This document shows positions 23,101 to 53,826 of a stretch of 64,000 nucleotides of DNA, in pieces. A program made the position numbers and the translations under genes. How positions within the stretch are numbered: the first letter of the stretch is position 1; every line of letters starts with the position of its first letter. Below the pieces are notes generated by a model. That model had not been told where the DNA came from. It made no database searches and was given only the letters and a program-made list of their open reading frames with translations. This stretch comes from Streptomyces aculeolatus. Its GTDB lineage: Bacteria > Actinomycetota > Actinomycetes > Streptomycetales > Streptomycetaceae. The stretch is taken from contig NZ_JAINRD010000001.1 in the NCBI RefSeq assembly GCF_020400605.1, forward strand, positions 62,001-126,000. Direction: 5' to 3'.

Positions 23101-23718
23101 TTCGAGCCCGAGCGTGTACGCCACCCGGCCCGTCGCGACGCTGCCCGCGCTGCCGCTGCCGACGTATCCCTCCAGGTCCGCGGGCAGCTCCGCCAGCCGC
23201 GAGCCGTAGTCGTGGTACATGAGGCCGGCGAAGACGCCGGTGCGGCTGCCGCGCAGCGACGCGGGGTCGATCCCGGCCCGTTCGCACGCCTCCCAGCCCG
23301 TCTCCAGCAGCAGCCGCTGCTGCGGGTCCATCGCCAGCGCCTCGCGCGGCGAGATCCCGAAGAAGGCGGGGTCGAAGTCGGCGACGTCGGGCAGGAATCC
23401 GCCGCTCCTCGTGTACGTCGTGCCGCTGCGCTCCGGGTCCGGGTCGTAGAGCGCGTCGAGGTCCCAGCCGCGGTCGGCGGGGAACGGGCCGACGGCGTCG
23501 CCGCCCCGGGCGACCAGGTCCCACAGCTCCTCGGGCGTGCCGGCGCCGCCGGGGAAGCGGCAGGCCATGCCGACGACCGCGATCGGCTCGCGCACCCGGT
23601 CCTCGGCCTCGCGCAGCCGCTGCCGGGCGTCCTGGGCGTCGGCGATGGCCCGCTTGAGGTAGTCGCGGAGCTTCGCCTCGTTCTGGGGACCGCTCACCGG
23701 TCCGCCGCGCTCTGCCAT
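17194..23718 (-). CDS. Type I PKS protein C: module 5 (KS-AT-DH-ER-KR-ACP)
   Basis: A 2174-residue protein with one fully reducing module, the only one in the assembly line. A docking coiled coil (about 13-42) is followed by KS (Cys216), malonyl AT (Ser660 in GHSVGE, later HAFH), DH (His946 in [11 protein letters not shown]; Asp1110 in [10 protein letters not shown]), ER (about 1425-1730; [12 protein letters not shown] and the NADPH-binding [10 protein letters not shown]), B-type KR (LDD; Tyr1857 in [10 protein letters not shown]) and ACP (Ser2028). All reductive motifs are intact, so the unit should leave CH2-CH2 at C8-C9. The C-terminal tail is very acidic and ends in a short helix ([12 protein letters not shown]) that I take as the docking partner for protein D. 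The start ATG lies 1 base after the stop of protein B; an in-frame GTG seven codons later is an alternative. Confidence 0.95.
21240..22015 (-). repeat. Malonyl-AT repeat block, copy in module 5
   Basis: Partner of the blocks at 14700-15480 and 32040-32680. The homology with module 3 continues rightwards through the KS-AT linker (about 22020-22420 against 32690-33080), whereas on the other side the post-AT linker matches module 6. Module 5 is therefore a mosaic of its two neighbours. Confidence 0.8.
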
Positions 23719-23719
23719 G

Positions 23720-34360
<10,641 letters not shown>

Positions 34361-34425
34361 GGCGCGTCCTTCACGTCGTGCGGCGGTCGGGCGGTGGATA
34401 CGGCGGTCGGCATGGGTCTCACGCC

Positions 34426-47337
<12,912 letters not shown>

Positions 47338-47472
47338 GACTCCCCCGTACGATCCGGCGGGCAGACGCGGAGTGAGCTGCGGGCGCGCGACATCGTCGCG
47401 CCGTGCCCGGGCCTGCTCACCGCCGCGCCGCCGCGCCGCCTGCTCCGTGGTGCCCTGCGCCGGAAGGTGCGT

Positions 47473-48744
47473 TCAGCCTGCCGGGGCGACGCGCACGGGC
47501 AGCTCCTTCAGCCCGCGCGTGATGATGTACGGCGCCCGGGGCGGCTCGTCGGTCGCCAGCTCCAGGTCGAGCGCCGTCAGCTTGGCCACCGCCGCCTGCG
47601 CGGCGAGCCGGGCGATGGGCGCGCCGACGCAGAAGTGCACGCCGAGCCCGAAGCCGAGGTTCCGGCCGGCGGGGCGGGACAGCAGCAGCGCGTCGGGGTC
47701 CTCGTAGACCTCGGGGTCGCGGCTGGCGGCGCCGATCATCAGCATGACCTGTTCGCCGGCGGCGATCGGGACGCCCGCGACCTCGGCGTCCTCCAGCGCG
47801 ACCCGGGAGATCATCTGCCCGGGCGGGTCGTAGCGCAGCATCTCCTCGACCGCGGCGGGCACCTCCTCCGGGTGCGCGCGCAGCCACGCCGCCTGCTCGG
47901 GGTTGCGCAGCAGCGCGTACATGCCGTTGCCGACGAGGTTCACGGTGAGCGCGAACCCGGCCGACAGCAGGAGGGTGAGGGTGACGACGAGTTCGTGGCC
48001 CGAGAGCTTGCCGTCGGTGTCCTCGGCGGCGACCAGTTCGCTGATCAGGTCCCCGGTGGGCGCGGCCCGGCGCTCGTCGGCGAGCGTGCCGAAGTAGGCG
48101 TTCAGCTCGGCGCGGGCGCTGTCGCGGCGGGTGACCTCCTCGGGCGTGAGGAAGATGCTCGGGTCGAGGCCGTGCGCGATGTCGTTGGACAGCTGGCGGA
48201 ACCGCTCGTGCTGCTCCGCCGGTACGCCGAGGAGTTCGCCGAGCAGGATCGCGGGCAGCGGGTGGGCGACCGCGTCGATCAGGTCGACGGGGCCGTCGCC
48301 GGCCTCGGCCCTGGCCTTCTCGATCAGCTCGTCGACCAGTTCGCCGGCGCGGGTGCGCAGCGCGTCGATGCGGCGCGCGGCGAACGCCTGGCTGACCAGG
48401 CCGCGGATGCGGGTGTGGTCCGGCGGGTCCATGAAGATGAACGGGCGCACGGTGGTGCCGTCCGGCGCCTGGCTGAAGTGCTCGGCCACGGTGGCGCCGT
48501 CGCCCCACCCGAACCGGTTGTCGCGCAGCACCGCGGAGACCTCGGCGTGCCCGGGGACCACGACGAGCCCCAGGGGCGTACGCGTCACGGGGCCCTGCTC
48601 GCGGATCTTGCGGTAGACGGCGTAGGGGTCGGCGTGGAACGCCGGGTCGAAGGGGTCGAAGGGCAGCAGCTGCGAGAAGATCGCCGGATCGATCGCCGCC
48701 TCCGCCCCGCTCGCCCCTTCCTCGGTCGCTGGTGTTTCCGACAT
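47473..48744 (-). CDS. Cytochrome P450 with atypical I-helix (second gene of operon)
   Basis: A 423-residue soluble bacterial P450, a haem monooxygenase likely to oxidise the polyketide. It has ExxR in EEMLRY and the haem-binding FGLGVHFCVG with Cys372. The I-helix reads AGFALT where AGxE/DTT is usual: Ala265 replaces the acid and Leu266 replaces the proton-relay Thr, with a Thr kept one position later. The rest (TVNLVGNG) fits common actinomycete macrolide-type P450s. I prefer the ATG at 48744, about 9 bases after GGGGAG; a TTG two codons upstream is only 3 bases from that site. It sits 51 bases downstream of the other P450 and 135 bases upstream of PKS protein A, in the same direction. No ferredoxin gene is present nearby, so redox partners must come from elsewhere. 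Confidence 0.93.
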   Translation of the reverse strand: MSETPATEEGASGAEAAIDPAIFSQLLPFDPFDPAFHADPYAVYRKIREQGPVTRTPLGLVVVPGHAEVSAVLRDNRFGWGDGATVAEHFSQAPDGTTVRPFIFMDPPDHTRIRGLVSQAFAARRIDALRTRAGELVDELIEKARAEAGDGPVDLIDAVAHPLPAILLGELLGVPAEQHERFRQLSNDIAHGLDPSIFLTPEEVTRRDSARAELNAYFGTLADERRAAPTGDLISELVAAEDTDGKLSGHELVVTLTLLLSAGFALTVNLVGNGMYALLRNPEQAAWLRAHPEEVPAAVEEMLRYDPPGQMISRVALEDAEVAGVPIAAGEQVMLMIGAASRDPEVYEDPDALLLSRPAGRNLGFGLGVHFCVGAPIARLAAQAAVAKLTALDLELATDEPPRAPYIITRGLKELPVRVAPAG

Positions 48745-48795
48745 GCTCAATTGCTCCCCGTTGTGATGGTGAAGTCCCGTTACGGGTGGTTGGTG

Positions 48796-50088
48796 TCAGG
48801 CCGTACGGGCCGGCACCAGCTCGACGGGCATCCGCAGGACGACCGTGTGCTTGTTGCTCGGGGCCCAGACCACGTCGCCTTCGAGCCTGATCTCGGCCAC
48901 CCGGTCGAGCAGTTCCTCCAGCAGCACGCGCATCTCGATCCGCGCGAGCTGCTCGCCGAGGCAGGAGTGGGTGCCGTGGGCGAACGCCAGGTGCGGGTTG
49001 GGGGAGCGGCGGATGTCGAAGGTCGCGGGGTCGTCGAAGACCTCGGCGTCCCGGTTGCCCGACGCCCACCAGAAGGTGATCTTCTCGCCCGCCTTGATCT
49101 CCGTGCCGCGGAAGACGGTGTCGCGCAGCGCGGTCCGCCTGTTGTACGGCGTGGGGCTGGCCCAGCGCAGCATCTCCTCGATGGCGCCGGGCAGCAGGGA
49201 GCGGTCGGCGCGCAGGTCGTGCCACTGCTCCGGGTGCTGTGCCAGGGCCAGGATGCCGCTCGCCAGCGTGTTGCGCGCCGGTTCGCTGCCGGCGATCAGC
49301 ACCAGGCAGAAGAAGGCCTCGCGCTCGTACTCCGAGAGCGGCTCCTCGCCCCGGCCCGCGGGGATGTCTCCGTGCGCCAGCACGGACATCAGGTCGTTCG
49401 CCGGCGGGCCGGCGGCCGCACGCTTCCGGGCGAGCAGCTTCTTGCTGTACTCGTACATCGCGTACTGGGTCTCGGTGGAGGTCTGGTTGACCTTGCCGGA
49501 GCGGCGTTCCTCGAATCCGGCGAGGGTCTCCCCCCACTCGATGAGCTGCGGCACGTCCTCCTCGGGCGCGCCGAGCACCTTCCCGACACACTCGATGGTG
49601 TACGGGGCGGTGAGCGCCGGCTGCAGGTTCACCCGGCCCTCCGCGACCGCCTTCCCGACGAGCCGGGCCGCGATCTCACGCCATTCGTCTAACCGCGCCT
49701 CGACGGCCTGCCGGGCGACGGGCGGGCTGACCAGGTCCTTGAACAGCTGGTGCCGCGGGTCGTCCTGCATGTTGATCAGTGCGCCGGCGTGCACGCCGGG
49801 CTTCAGGTCGTCGATGTGCGTCCCGCCGCCCTCGCGACCGACACCGCCCTTCGAGGAGAACACCGGGTCCTCCGCGGCGGCCTTCAGGTCCGCGTGCCTG
49901 GTGACGACCCAGAAGCCCTCGCCGTCCACCGTGGTGCCCGGCGGGTGCCACAGCACCGGGGCCTCTTCGCGCAGGCGCACGAAGACCTCGTGCGGGAAGC
50001 CGTCGGCGAACCGCGTCTGGTCGGTGAGGTCGAAGCCCTCCAGCACCGCCGGCAGCTCGGTGGAATCCCGCCCCTGATGCCCCGTCAT
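48796..50088 (-). CDS. Cytochrome P450, CYP125/CYP124-like class, lacking I-helix threonines (first gene of operon)
   Basis: A 430-residue P450. The N-terminal pattern (FADGFPHEVFVRLREEAPV) and AGxExxRN in the I-helix resemble the CYP125/CYP124/LinC-like class that oxidises terpenoid, steroid or fatty chains. ExxR is in EEMLRW and the haem motif FAHGTHSCLG holds Cys376. In the I-helix the acid Glu269 is kept but the conserved Thr is Pro270 and the next Thr is Ala, an unusual change for O2 activation. The start at 50088 is chosen because GGGAGGAG lies a few bases upstream; the in-frame ATG at 50124 would overlap the leader hairpin. As the first gene of the operon it follows the only long non-coding leader on this strand. 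A role in polyketide tailoring is inferred from position. Confidence 0.92.
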   Translation of the reverse strand: MTGHQGRDSTELPAVLEGFDLTDQTRFADGFPHEVFVRLREEAPVLWHPPGTTVDGEGFWVVTRHADLKAAAEDPVFSSKGGVGREGGGTHIDDLKPGVHAGALINMQDDPRHQLFKDLVSPPVARQAVEARLDEWREIAARLVGKAVAEGRVNLQPALTAPYTIECVGKVLGAPEEDVPQLIEWGETLAGFEERRSGKVNQTSTETQYAMYEYSKKLLARKRAAAGPPANDLMSVLAHGDIPAGRGEEPLSEYEREAFFCLVLIAGSEPARNTLASGILALAQHPEQWHDLRADRSLLPGAIEEMLRWASPTPYNRRTALRDTVFRGTEIKAGEKITFWWASGNRDAEVFDDPATFDIRRSPNPHLAFAHGTHSCLGEQLARIEMRVLLEELLDRVAEIRLEGDVVWAPSNKHTVVLRMPVELVPARTA

Positions 50089-50100
50089 TTCACTCCTCCC

Positions 50101-50121
50101 GCGGCCAACCCCCTTGGCCGC
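50101..50121 (-). other. Leader hairpin just upstream of the first P450 ribosome-binding site
   Basis: A perfect 8-bp inverted repeat (GCGGCCAA / TTGGCCGC) with a 5-base loop, a few bases upstream of the GGGAGGAG site of the first operon gene. In RNA it could shield or space the ribosome-binding site. There is no U-tract, so it is not an obvious terminator. Confidence 0.5.
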
Positions 50122-50130
50122 CACCCCGTT

Positions 50131-50142
50131 TGAGACGTCTCA
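50131..50142. promoter_or_regulatory. 12-bp perfect palindrome, candidate operator of the PKS operon
   Basis: TGAGACGTCTCA is a perfect palindrome in the leader of the P450/PKS operon, about 16-27 bases downstream of the putative -10 box and 43 bases before the first start codon. Position and symmetry suit a homodimeric repressor such as a TetR-family protein. No regulator gene is present in the window to match it. Confidence 0.45.
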
Positions 50143-50157
50143 GTGAAATCGCGTTCG

Positions 50158-50187
50158 AGTGTGTGGGATCACATCTGGGCTTGTCAA
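50158..50187 (-). promoter_or_regulatory. Putative sigma-70-type promoter for the P450/PKS operon
   Basis: On the minus strand a perfect -35 hexamer TTGACA (50187-50182) is followed after 18 bases by CACACT (50163-50158), a weak -10. The surrounding DNA is locally AT-richer than the coding regions. It would start transcription near 50150, about 60 bases before the first P450. Confidence 0.35.
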
Positions 50188-50299
50188 ACAGTTACGTTTT
50201 GCTCTCTTTTCCCCCCGGAACCGGACGCTCACGGCCCGGCTGGTCACGGAGAGCGACATCCGCACCTCCACCGGCTGGATGCCCTGTACGCACAGCAAC

Positions 50300-50335
50300 G
50301 AACCCCTGTTTCGGTTCTCTCCGAAACAGGGGTTC
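50300..50335 (-). terminator. Strong hairpin between tRNA-Leu and the PKS operon promoter
   Basis: A perfect 15-bp inverted repeat (gaacccctgtttcgg / ccgaaacaggggttc) around the loop ttctct. It lies 45 bases beyond the 3' end of the minus-strand tRNA-Leu and upstream of the putative operon promoter. It would end tRNA transcription and insulate the PKS operon; the symmetry could also stop transcription from the other side. Confidence 0.65.
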
Positions 50336-50379
50336 TGTCGTCTGGGATCAAAGGCAATAACATGATATTGCCCTCTGTG

Positions 50380-50463
50380 TGCGCGAGGGGGGAGTTGAAC
50401 CCCCACGTCCTTTCGGACACTGGAACCTGAATCCAGCGCGTCTGCCTATTCCGCCACCCGCGC
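50380..50463 (-). tRNA. tRNA-Leu (anticodon CAG)
   Basis: An 84-base class II tRNA with a long variable arm. The 7-bp acceptor stem GCGCGGG/CTCGCGC ends in discriminator A. The anticodon arm CTGGA-TTCAGGT-TCCAG gives CAG, reading CUG, a major Leu codon in high-GC genomes. The T-loop reads GTTCAACTC. CCA is not encoded, as usual in actinomycetes. It marks the border between the PKS operon and the core genes. Confidence 0.95.
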
Positions 50464-50858
50464 AAAGGGTGTGCCGTACATGGCCTGGGCCGTGCGGCGT
50501 CCTGCTGACGTCAGGAAGCGTAGCACGCGGTCCGGGCCCGAATCACATCCGTTTTGCCCGCACCGCGGCCGCTCGGGGCCGGTGGTGCGGGACACTGGGA
50601 GGAGCCGCCCGTACCATCCCAGGGGACGCCTGGGCGGACGGTGGAGGAGCAGGGCCGGACGGCCCGGCCGGACAGCCGGCCGGCGGCCGGCCGGACTGGC
50701 GCGAGACAGGTGTGAGAGAGGACACCGCGTACCGGCGGCGGGGACCGGGAACCAGTCCATTCCCCCGCGCGTGGATACGATCAGCGTGCAGTTTCGAGCA
50801 GCATGTTCGAGGGCCCGGCGGGAAGGCCCGTAGAGAGGCGTAGGAGAGGAGGTGCCCC
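50464..50858. other. Intergenic region between tRNA-Leu and fhaA
   Basis: No convincing gene. It must hold the divergent promoters of tRNA-Leu (minus) and fhaA (plus). A TACGAT hexamer at 50776-50781 could be a -10 box for fhaA, but no good -35 stands 16-18 bases before it. The open frames crossing this stretch have no recognisable protein features and one runs antisense through the tRNA. Confidence 0.5.
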
Positions 50859-51746
50859 GTGGGAGTACTCAAGCGCTTCGAGCAGCGTCTGGAGGGTCTC
50901 GTCAACGGCACCTTCGCCAAGGTGTTCAAGTCCGAGGTGCAGCCGGTGGAGATCGCCGGCGCCCTGCAGCGCGAGTGCGACAACAACGCCACGATCTGGA
51001 ACCGCGAGCGCACGGTCGTGCCCAACGACTTCATCGTGGAGCTGAGCGCCCCCGACTACGACCGGCTCGCGCCGTACTCCGGCCAGCTGGGCGACGAGCT
51101 GGCCGCCATGGTCCGCGACTACGCGCAGCAGCAGCGCTACACCTTCATGGGCCCCATAAAGGTGCACCTGGAGAAGGCGGAGGACCTCGACACGGGGCTC
51201 TACCGGATCCGCAGCCGCACCCTGGCCGGCAGCCACTCGCAGGCGCCCGCCCGGGGCCGGCCCGGCGGTGCGCCCACCGCGCCGCCCGGACCCCCCGCCC
51301 CCGCAGGCCCCGGCAGCTACGGCTCGCAGCCCAGTGACTACGCCGCCTTCGGCCGCCCCCCGCAGCACCAGCCGCCGCCGATGCCCGCGGGCCCGCCCCC
51401 CGGCATGCCCGGCGGTGCGCCCGCGGGCGCCCCCGGAGGCGCCCCCCCGGGCGGCGCGCGCCGGCTGCGCCACTGGCTGGAGATCAACGGCGTACGCCAC
51501 CAGATGACCAGGCAGTCCCTGGTCCTCGGGCGCAGCACAGAAGCAGACGTGCGGATCGACGACCCCGGCGTCTCGCGCCGGCACGCCGAGATCCGTGCCT
51601 TCGACGGCGGCGCGATGGTGCAGGACCTCGGATCCACCAACGGCATCGTGGTGGACGACCAGCACACCCAGCGCGCTACGCTCCGCGACGGCTCACGCAT
51701 CCGCGTGGGCAGCACCACCGTCCTCTACCGGCAAGCCGAAGGGTGA
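50859..51746 (+). CDS. fhaA: FhaA: DUF3662 and FHA-domain phosphopeptide-binding protein
   Basis: A 295-residue protein with an N-terminal DUF3662 domain (about 1-120, starting MGVLKRFEQRLEGLVNGTFAKVFKSE... in part), a Pro/Gly/Ala-rich disordered middle (about 127-200) and a C-terminal FHA domain (about 205-290; LGRS, GVSRRHAEI, LGSTNGIVV). FHA domains bind phosphothreonine; in mycobacteria FhaA is a PknB partner that acts at the septum and poles on peptidoglycan synthesis. The GTG start follows a strong AGGAGG-type site by about 7 bases. It heads the fhaA-fhaB-pstP-rodA-pbpA-pknB unit, with fhaB 10 bases downstream. Confidence 0.95.
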   Translation: MGVLKRFEQRLEGLVNGTFAKVFKSEVQPVEIAGALQRECDNNATIWNRERTVVPNDFIVELSAPDYDRLAPYSGQLGDELAAMVRDYAQQQRYTFMGPIKVHLEKAEDLDTGLYRIRSRTLAGSHSQAPARGRPGGAPTAPPGPPAPAGPGSYGSQPSDYAAFGRPPQHQPPPMPAGPPPGMPGGAPAGAPGGAPPGGARRLRHWLEINGVRHQMTRQSLVLGRSTEADVRIDDPGVSRRHAEIRAFDGGAMVQDLGSTNGIVVDDQHTQRATLRDGSRIRVGSTTVLYRQAEG

Positions 51747-51756
51747 AGCGGGGCCG

Positions 51757-52263
51757 ATGTCAGAGCTGACCCTGACGGTCATGCGGCTGGGTTTCCTCGC
51801 CGTACTGTGGCTGTTCGTCATCGTCGCCGTACAGGTCATCCGCAGTGACCTGTTCGGCACCCGGGTCACCCGGCGGGCCGCGGCCGTCCAGGACCGTCCG
51901 CCGCCGCGGCCGCAGGCGCCGCCGCAGGACGCCAGGGGCGGCCGCGGCGGGCGCCGGGGCCAGCGCGGGGCCCCGACCAAACTCGTCGTCACCGAGGGGT
52001 CGCTCACCGGCACCACCGTCACCCTGCAGGGGCAGACCATCACCCTGGGACGGGCCCACGATTCGACAATCGTGCTGGACGACGACTATGCCTCCTCGCG
52101 GCATGCCAGGATCTACCCGGACCGTGACGGGCGCTGGATCGTGGAGGACCTCGGGTCCACCAACGGCACCTATCTCGACCGGACCCGGCTCACCTCGCCG
52201 GTGCCGATCCCGCCCGGCGCACCGGTCCGGATCGGCAAGACCGTCATCGAGCTGCGGAAGTAG
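51757..52263 (+). CDS. fhaB: FhaB: membrane-anchored FHA-domain protein
   Basis: A 168-residue protein with one N-terminal transmembrane helix (about 8-28), an Arg/Pro/Gly-rich linker (about 36-70) and a C-terminal FHA domain (LGRAHDS, YASSRHARI, DLGSTNGTYL). It corresponds to FhaB/FipA, a PknB substrate linked to cell division in mycobacteria. I chose the ATG 10 bases after fhaA; the frame is open further upstream inside fhaA but the membrane anchor begins here. Confidence 0.93.
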   Translation: MSELTLTVMRLGFLAVLWLFVIVAVQVIRSDLFGTRVTRRAAAVQDRPPPRPQAPPQDARGGRGGRRGQRGAPTKLVVTEGSLTGTTVTLQGQTITLGRAHDSTIVLDDDYASSRHARIYPDRDGRWIVEDLGSTNGTYLDRTRLTSPVPIPPGAPVRIGKTVIELRK

Positions 52264-52289
52264 AAGACCATGACCGGAGGGCGGGCACC

Positions 52290-53804
52290 ATGCGGATGTA
52301 CCCGGAGCCGACCGGCGAGGTGCGCATGAGCCTCTCTCTGCGCTTCGCCGCCGGGTCGCACGAGGGCATGATCCGTGACCACAACGAGGACTCCGGCTAC
52401 GCCGGCCCCCGGCTGCTCGCCATCGCCGACGGCATGGGCGGCCAGGCCGCCGGCGAGGTCGCCAGCTCCGAGGTCATCTCCGTCATGGTCGCCCTGGACG
52501 AGGACGTCCCGGGCTCCGACCTGCTCACCTCCCTCGGCACCACCGTGGAGCACGCCAACGACCGGCTGCGCCGCATGGTCGAGGAGGACCCGCGTCTGGA
52601 GGGCATGGGCACCACGCTCACGGCCCTGCTGTGGACGGGCCAGCGGCTCGGCCTGGTGCACGTCGGCGACTCGCGCGCGTACCTGCTGCGCGACGGCGCG
52701 CTGACGCAGATCACCAAGGACCACACCTGGGTGCAGCGGCTCGTCGACGAGAACCGCATCACCGAGGAGGAGGCCACCACCCACCCGCAGCGCTCCCTGC
52801 TGATGCGCGCGCTGGGCAGCGGCGACCAGGTCGAGCCCGACCTGTCCATCCGCGAGGTGCGCGCCGGCGACCGCTACCTGGTCTGCTCCGACGGCCTGTC
52901 GTCCGTGGTCAGCCACGAGACGATGGAGAACACCCTCGCCGGCTACGCCGGGCCGCAGGAGACCGTGCAGGAGCTGATCGAGCTGGCGCTGCGCGGCGGC
53001 GGCCCCGACAACATCACGGTCATCATCGCCGACGTCCTCGACGCCGCCGACGACGACACCATGGCCGGCCGGCTCAACGACGCCCCCCTGGTCGTCGGCG
53101 CCGTCGCCGAGAACCAGCACCAGATCGACACCGCCGGCATGCAGACCCCGGCCGCCCGCGCCGCGGGCCTCGGCCGGCCCACGCCGCCGCAGGCCGGCGG
53201 CTTCGGCCCGGCGGACGACGACCCGTACGGCCTGTCGTACAACGACGAGGACTTCGTCAAGGCCCCGCCCCGCTTCAAGTGGCTCAAGCGCGGGCTGCTG
53301 CTCGCCGTGGTCCTCGGCGGCCTGGGGTTCGGCGGCTACAAGGCGTACGACTGGACCCAGTCGCAGTACTACGTGGGCACGAAGGACGACCACGTCGCGG
53401 TCTACCAGGGCATCGACCAGAAGCTCGCCTGGATGAGCCTGTCCTCCGTCCACCAGGACCACCCGGACATCGAGCTGAAGTACCTCCCCGGCTACCAGCA
53501 GAAGCGCGTCGAGGACAACATCGCCGAGGAGAGCCTCGGCGACGCCCAGGCGAAGGTGGCCGACCTCCAGCAGCAGGCCGACGTCTGCCGTACGGTCGCC
53601 GAGGCCGCGGCGGAGGACTCCCGCGCGCAGGAGGAGGAGCGGCGGCAGCAGGAGCAGGAGAAGCAGAACCCGGACGAGAAGGACCCCGACAAGCAGGGCG
53701 ACGCCGGGGACAAGGCGGGGGACGAGAAGTCCGAGTCGCCGGCACCCGGAGCCTCGTTGACCGAGGAAGAGCAGAAACTGGCGAGGCAGTGCCCGAAGCA
53801 ATAA
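52290..53804 (+). CDS. pstP: PstP: PP2C-type Ser/Thr protein phosphatase
   Basis: A 504-residue metal-dependent (PPM/PP2C) phosphatase. The catalytic domain (about 13-250) has the metal-binding motifs NEDSGYAG, ADGMGG, GDSRAYL, CSDGLS and GGPDNITVI. A transmembrane helix (about 332-352) follows, then an extracytoplasmic part rich in Glu, Gln, Asp and Lys near the C-terminus. It reverses PknB/PknA phosphorylation of itself, the FHA proteins and division proteins. The first ATG has GGAGG 8 bases upstream; a second ATG 12 codons later (MSLSLRF), also with a GAGG, is where many homologues begin and could be the true start. Confidence 0.95.
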   Translation: MRMYPEPTGEVRMSLSLRFAAGSHEGMIRDHNEDSGYAGPRLLAIADGMGGQAAGEVASSEVISVMVALDEDVPGSDLLTSLGTTVEHANDRLRRMVEEDPRLEGMGTTLTALLWTGQRLGLVHVGDSRAYLLRDGALTQITKDHTWVQRLVDENRITEEEATTHPQRSLLMRALGSGDQVEPDLSIREVRAGDRYLVCSDGLSSVVSHETMENTLAGYAGPQETVQELIELALRGGGPDNITVIIADVLDAADDDTMAGRLNDAPLVVGAVAENQHQIDTAGMQTPAARAAGLGRPTPPQAGGFGPADDDPYGLSYNDEDFVKAPPRFKWLKRGLLLAVVLGGLGFGGYKAYDWTQSQYYVGTKDDHVAVYQGIDQKLAWMSLSSVHQDHPDIELKYLPGYQQKRVEDNIAEESLGDAQAKVADLQQQADVCRTVAEAAAEDSRAQEEERRQQEQEKQNPDEKDPDKQGDAGDKAGDEKSESPAPGASLTEEEQKLARQCPKQ

Positions 53805-53826
53805 CCCGTTGGGGGGCGGACCGTAC

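Noticed and set aside
47338..47472. Ferredoxin gene between the second P450 and the PKS
   Set aside because: Only 135 bases, no Cys-rich frame in either direction.
50143..50430. Small plus-strand frames between the first P450 and tRNA-Leu
   Set aside because: They cross the terminator hairpin and the tRNA on the opposite strand and have no protein features.
50380..50463. Attachment-site duplication of tRNA-Leu
   Set aside because: I looked for a second copy of the tRNA 3' end in the window and noticed none; the left cluster border is outside the window.
50379..50843. 154-codon plus-strand frame leading into fhaA
   Set aside because: It begins antisense to tRNA-Leu and has a composition like non-coding GC-rich DNA.
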